Source: an uncultured Ruminococcus sp.
Lineage (GTDB): Bacteria > Bacillota > Clostridia > Oscillospirales > CAG-272
Assembly (NCBI GenBank): GCA_902783755.1
Contig: CACZSC010000202.1
Span: forward strand, 1-8,034
Direction: 5' to 3'
Length of the DNA stretch: 8,034 bases
How positions within the stretch are numbered: the first letter of the stretch is position 1; each line of letters starts with the position of its first letter. A model generated the notes under the pieces. That model was not told where the DNA came from. It saw only the letters and a program-made list of their open reading frames with translations, and ran no database searches. Below, one piece after another: positions 7,401-8,034 of this stretch. The position numbers were made by a program, and so were the translations under genes.

Positions 7401-8034
7401 CGACAGGTTACAGTATCCCAACTTCGATCAGAACCCTGCCATGTATGCCGTTCCAATGGATTCAAATGAGTTCGGAAGAGAAGCCGAATTCGCGGAATGG
7501 GATTTTGATCAGATCTGGACAATGGATACGTTCCACCCTGTGCTCAGGGAAAAGGGAGCAAAACTCACTTTCAACTCAAACGGGGGATCCGGCTCCATGG
7601 CATATATCGGTCTGAACGGGGCGGAGATCATTGTCCCCGATTGCCTGTATGAACGTGAAGGTCATACGTTTACGTGCTGGAACACCGAACCGGACGGGAG
7701 CGGTAAGAGCTACGGACCGGGTGAAAAACTCTTCACATCAGAGCCTTTGACTCTCTACGCGATCTGGTATGTCAGACTGCCTGTGACATATCTCGATGAG
7801 AACGGCATGACGAGAACCGCGAATTTCTGTTCGAAACTTGACAATACATATTCTACTCTTTATGACGGGATCTATTATGCAGAGGCATCGATGATCCTTG
7901 AAAAGCGTCTCGAGATCAAAGGCGATGTGGTGCTGATCCTTAAGGAGGGAGCATATATCACCGCAGACAGGGGAATACATGTACCTGAGGGAAGCAGCCT
8001 CACGATCTACGGTCAGGGCGGTCTCTATAAAGAT
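4435..8034 (+). CDS. Large secreted GLUG-repeat/InlB-repeat surface protein (3'-truncated)
   Basis: Frame 1 is open from 4366 to the right edge; 1200 codons are visible from the ATG at 4435. Residues 1-26 are a Sec signal peptide: basic MKSRK, hydrophobic core, and a VVTA cleavage site before DG. Then come a duplicated VNLTDP motif (35-53); a preamble (about 90-171) with GTEETPFRGTFNGAGH; a 15-unit GLUG array (172-594); a closing DFDYASVW motif (674-681); a second preamble (about 706-779) with FKGTFDGNGHTISGL; a 7-unit GLUG array (780-974); a closing DFDQIW (1023-1028); and an InlB B-repeat (1043-1111) starting KLTFNSNGGSG and ending LYAIW. The visible end (GIHVPEGSSLTIYGQGG) is the start of a beta-helix-like module common in gut Clostridia surface proteins. 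The family is extracellular and adhesin-like; no catalytic residues are seen. The start was chosen because it begins the signal peptide, although ATG 4384 would add 17 residues (MFIKKEKARNGTVPDGF). Confidence 0.94.
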   Translation, partial: MKSRKLICVILTVAMLVSVMPAVVTADGEFSGPVVNLTDPNKSKDVYVNLTDPEEKRTQLGEPNILVSINPVSQGNPYVKESWFTTEWLGAGTRLDPYVISTDGNLRRLSAFLELGLSDFRGCYFLLTSDISLSGFSEWFPIGTEETPFRGTFNGAGHAIRDLKIGSGNCKGLFGFNDGTVSNLNVYGDVSGGKTVGGIAAKNLSLITGCTYSGKVCGSKNVGGISGINEGEISDCENISAVTGSKKYFGGIAGYACSGCTVSRCINRGNVTGGEDAEYAGGITGYQDGGTIKDCSNHAKIECRHTAGGITGTIRNATGSNLYNYGEVYAVKSNAGGITGICYGTLRNCSNTAAVHAGYKAMAGIAGINYGMITGCTNSGTIAMIDHIDYYEECAGIAATMSLGYVEDCINIGTVYGYDFVGGIVGKIVDPSGDVRVSNCTNCGHVKGDRKFVGGIAGKIFGNGDNTVLLHHNVNYGLVNGSSYTGGIVGNYNLPGEIAECMNYGTVMSQDPSHLYYDPGRHMYIGGITGYIYECETIRDCANYGAVTGKYKVGGITGYVCGDTMLIHLFNCGIVEGESGASCGQIIGDFGSGFKKNNEQGFTVFLVQDCYYYKYEGCLSGLGDYSENIVPLQYTDNFSNLYPSTYMHGLTLKQIKKGQVKCYIPFDPENAFADFDYASVWEKGPDGPVIQGIGVSVPHGTVHVSTVDDLRSITERVAGGVTYSGVTVVLDNDLSLEGVDDWRPIGDFSTYAGAEFKGTFDGNGHTISGLSISSDKDVSGLFGYVSGTVRNLNVTGTVSGKGYVGGIAAMLYGGTLERCTFTGTVSGTNTVGGLAGEIVAGTVTDCRMTGDVNSTGKYTGGICGTLAGGTIERCAANVNVRSGDSYIGGICGSLENGSIYDCIHTLNVEGTTAEAESVGGIAGIYKRGSIARCCHCDGTVTGSDYYGGIIGLFDKQLLSNPDYCSRCYYLSGTVFPYGSETSVDIAIGIDRLQYPNFDQNPAMYAVPMDSNEFGREAEFAEWDFDQIWTMDTFHPVLREKGAKLTFNSNGGSGSMAYIGLNGAEIIVPDCLYEREGHTFTCWNTEPDGSGKSYGPGEKLFTSEPLTLYAIWYVRLPVTYLDENGMTRTANFCSKLDNTYSTLYDGIYYAEASMILEKRLEIKGDVVLILKEGAYITADRGIHVPEGSSLTIYGQGGLYKD
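4537..4593 (+). repeat. Short tandem VNLTDP duplication after the signal peptide
   Basis: The codons for VNLTDP occur at 4537-4554 and again at 4576-4593, a 39-bp (13-residue) period, with 15 of 18 bases identical. The duplication sits in the linker between the signal peptide and the first GLUG module. The differences are at third codon positions, so the protein motif is kept while the DNA drifts. Confidence 0.6.
4948..6216 (+). repeat. GLUG-type repeat array 1 (about 15 units, Cys/Asn-rich)
   Basis: Starting with a capping GLFG unit, about 14 further units carry a GGI-type motif (VGGIAA, VGGISG, FGGIAG, AGGITG, MAGIAG, VGGIVG, IGGITG, CGQIIG and others), usually followed by a turn and then [DNRG]-C-x-N-x-G-x-V. 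Unit length varies from about 25 to 36 residues, with longer loops at units 9 to 13. Many units have a Cys at the same strand position, predicting a Cys/Asn ladder on one face. GLUG repeats are known from secreted bacterial proteins and are expected to form a right-handed beta-solenoid. Unit count is by eye. Confidence 0.85.
6772..7356 (+). repeat. GLUG-type repeat array 2 (about 7 units, Thr/Ser/Gly-rich)
   Basis: A capping GLFGYVSGTVRNLNVTG unit is followed by units with VGGIAA, VGGLAG, TGGICG, IGGICG, VGGIAG and YGGIIG. The second strand reads ERCTFTGTVSG or DCRMTGDVN rather than the C-x-N-x-G pattern of array 1, and units are more uniform in length (about 26-33 residues). The array ends near SGTVFPYG. 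It looks like an independent module with its own preamble, not a continuation of array 1. Confidence 0.85.

Overview
The window suggests a gut- or rumen-type anaerobic Gram-positive of the class Clostridia (Ruminococcus/Lachnospiraceae-like). This is inferred from balanced base composition, strong Shine-Dalgarno sites, and very large secreted proteins built from BspA/DUF285 leucine-rich repeats, GLUG-type repeats and InlB-type B-repeats. There are no housekeeping genes, RNA genes, mobile elements or CRISPR arrays, so genus-level placement is not possible. All genes lie on the + strand.

Positions 3-4052 hold the 3' part (1349 codons visible) of a giant surface protein whose start lies upstream. 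In order it has a degenerate GLUG-like region, an InlB-type repeat domain, two successive DUF285 modules whose repeats have an exact 78-bp period, a second InlB-type domain, and a roughly 300-residue C-terminal module that appears internally duplicated. Sixteen bases later, with its own strong ribosome binding site, is a 33-residue very acidic peptide gene (4069-4170). A Rho-independent terminator follows at once, so the peptide is the last gene of the giant gene's transcript.

Positions 4171-4434 are an AT-rich intergenic region. It holds the terminator, a second hairpin oriented to terminate minus-strand transcription, a possible -35 element, and a ribosome binding site separated from the likely start codon by a perfect 7-bp-stem hairpin.

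Positions 4435-8034 hold the 5' part (1200 codons visible) of a second large secreted protein. It has a Sec signal peptide, two complete 'preamble plus GLUG array plus closing motif' modules, an InlB B-repeat, and the start of a further beta-rich module that runs off the right edge.

Taken together this looks like a locus of tandem, modular, adhesin-like surface proteins with a small companion peptide. The least explained elements are the peptide, the C-terminal module just before it, and the structured leader of the second gene.
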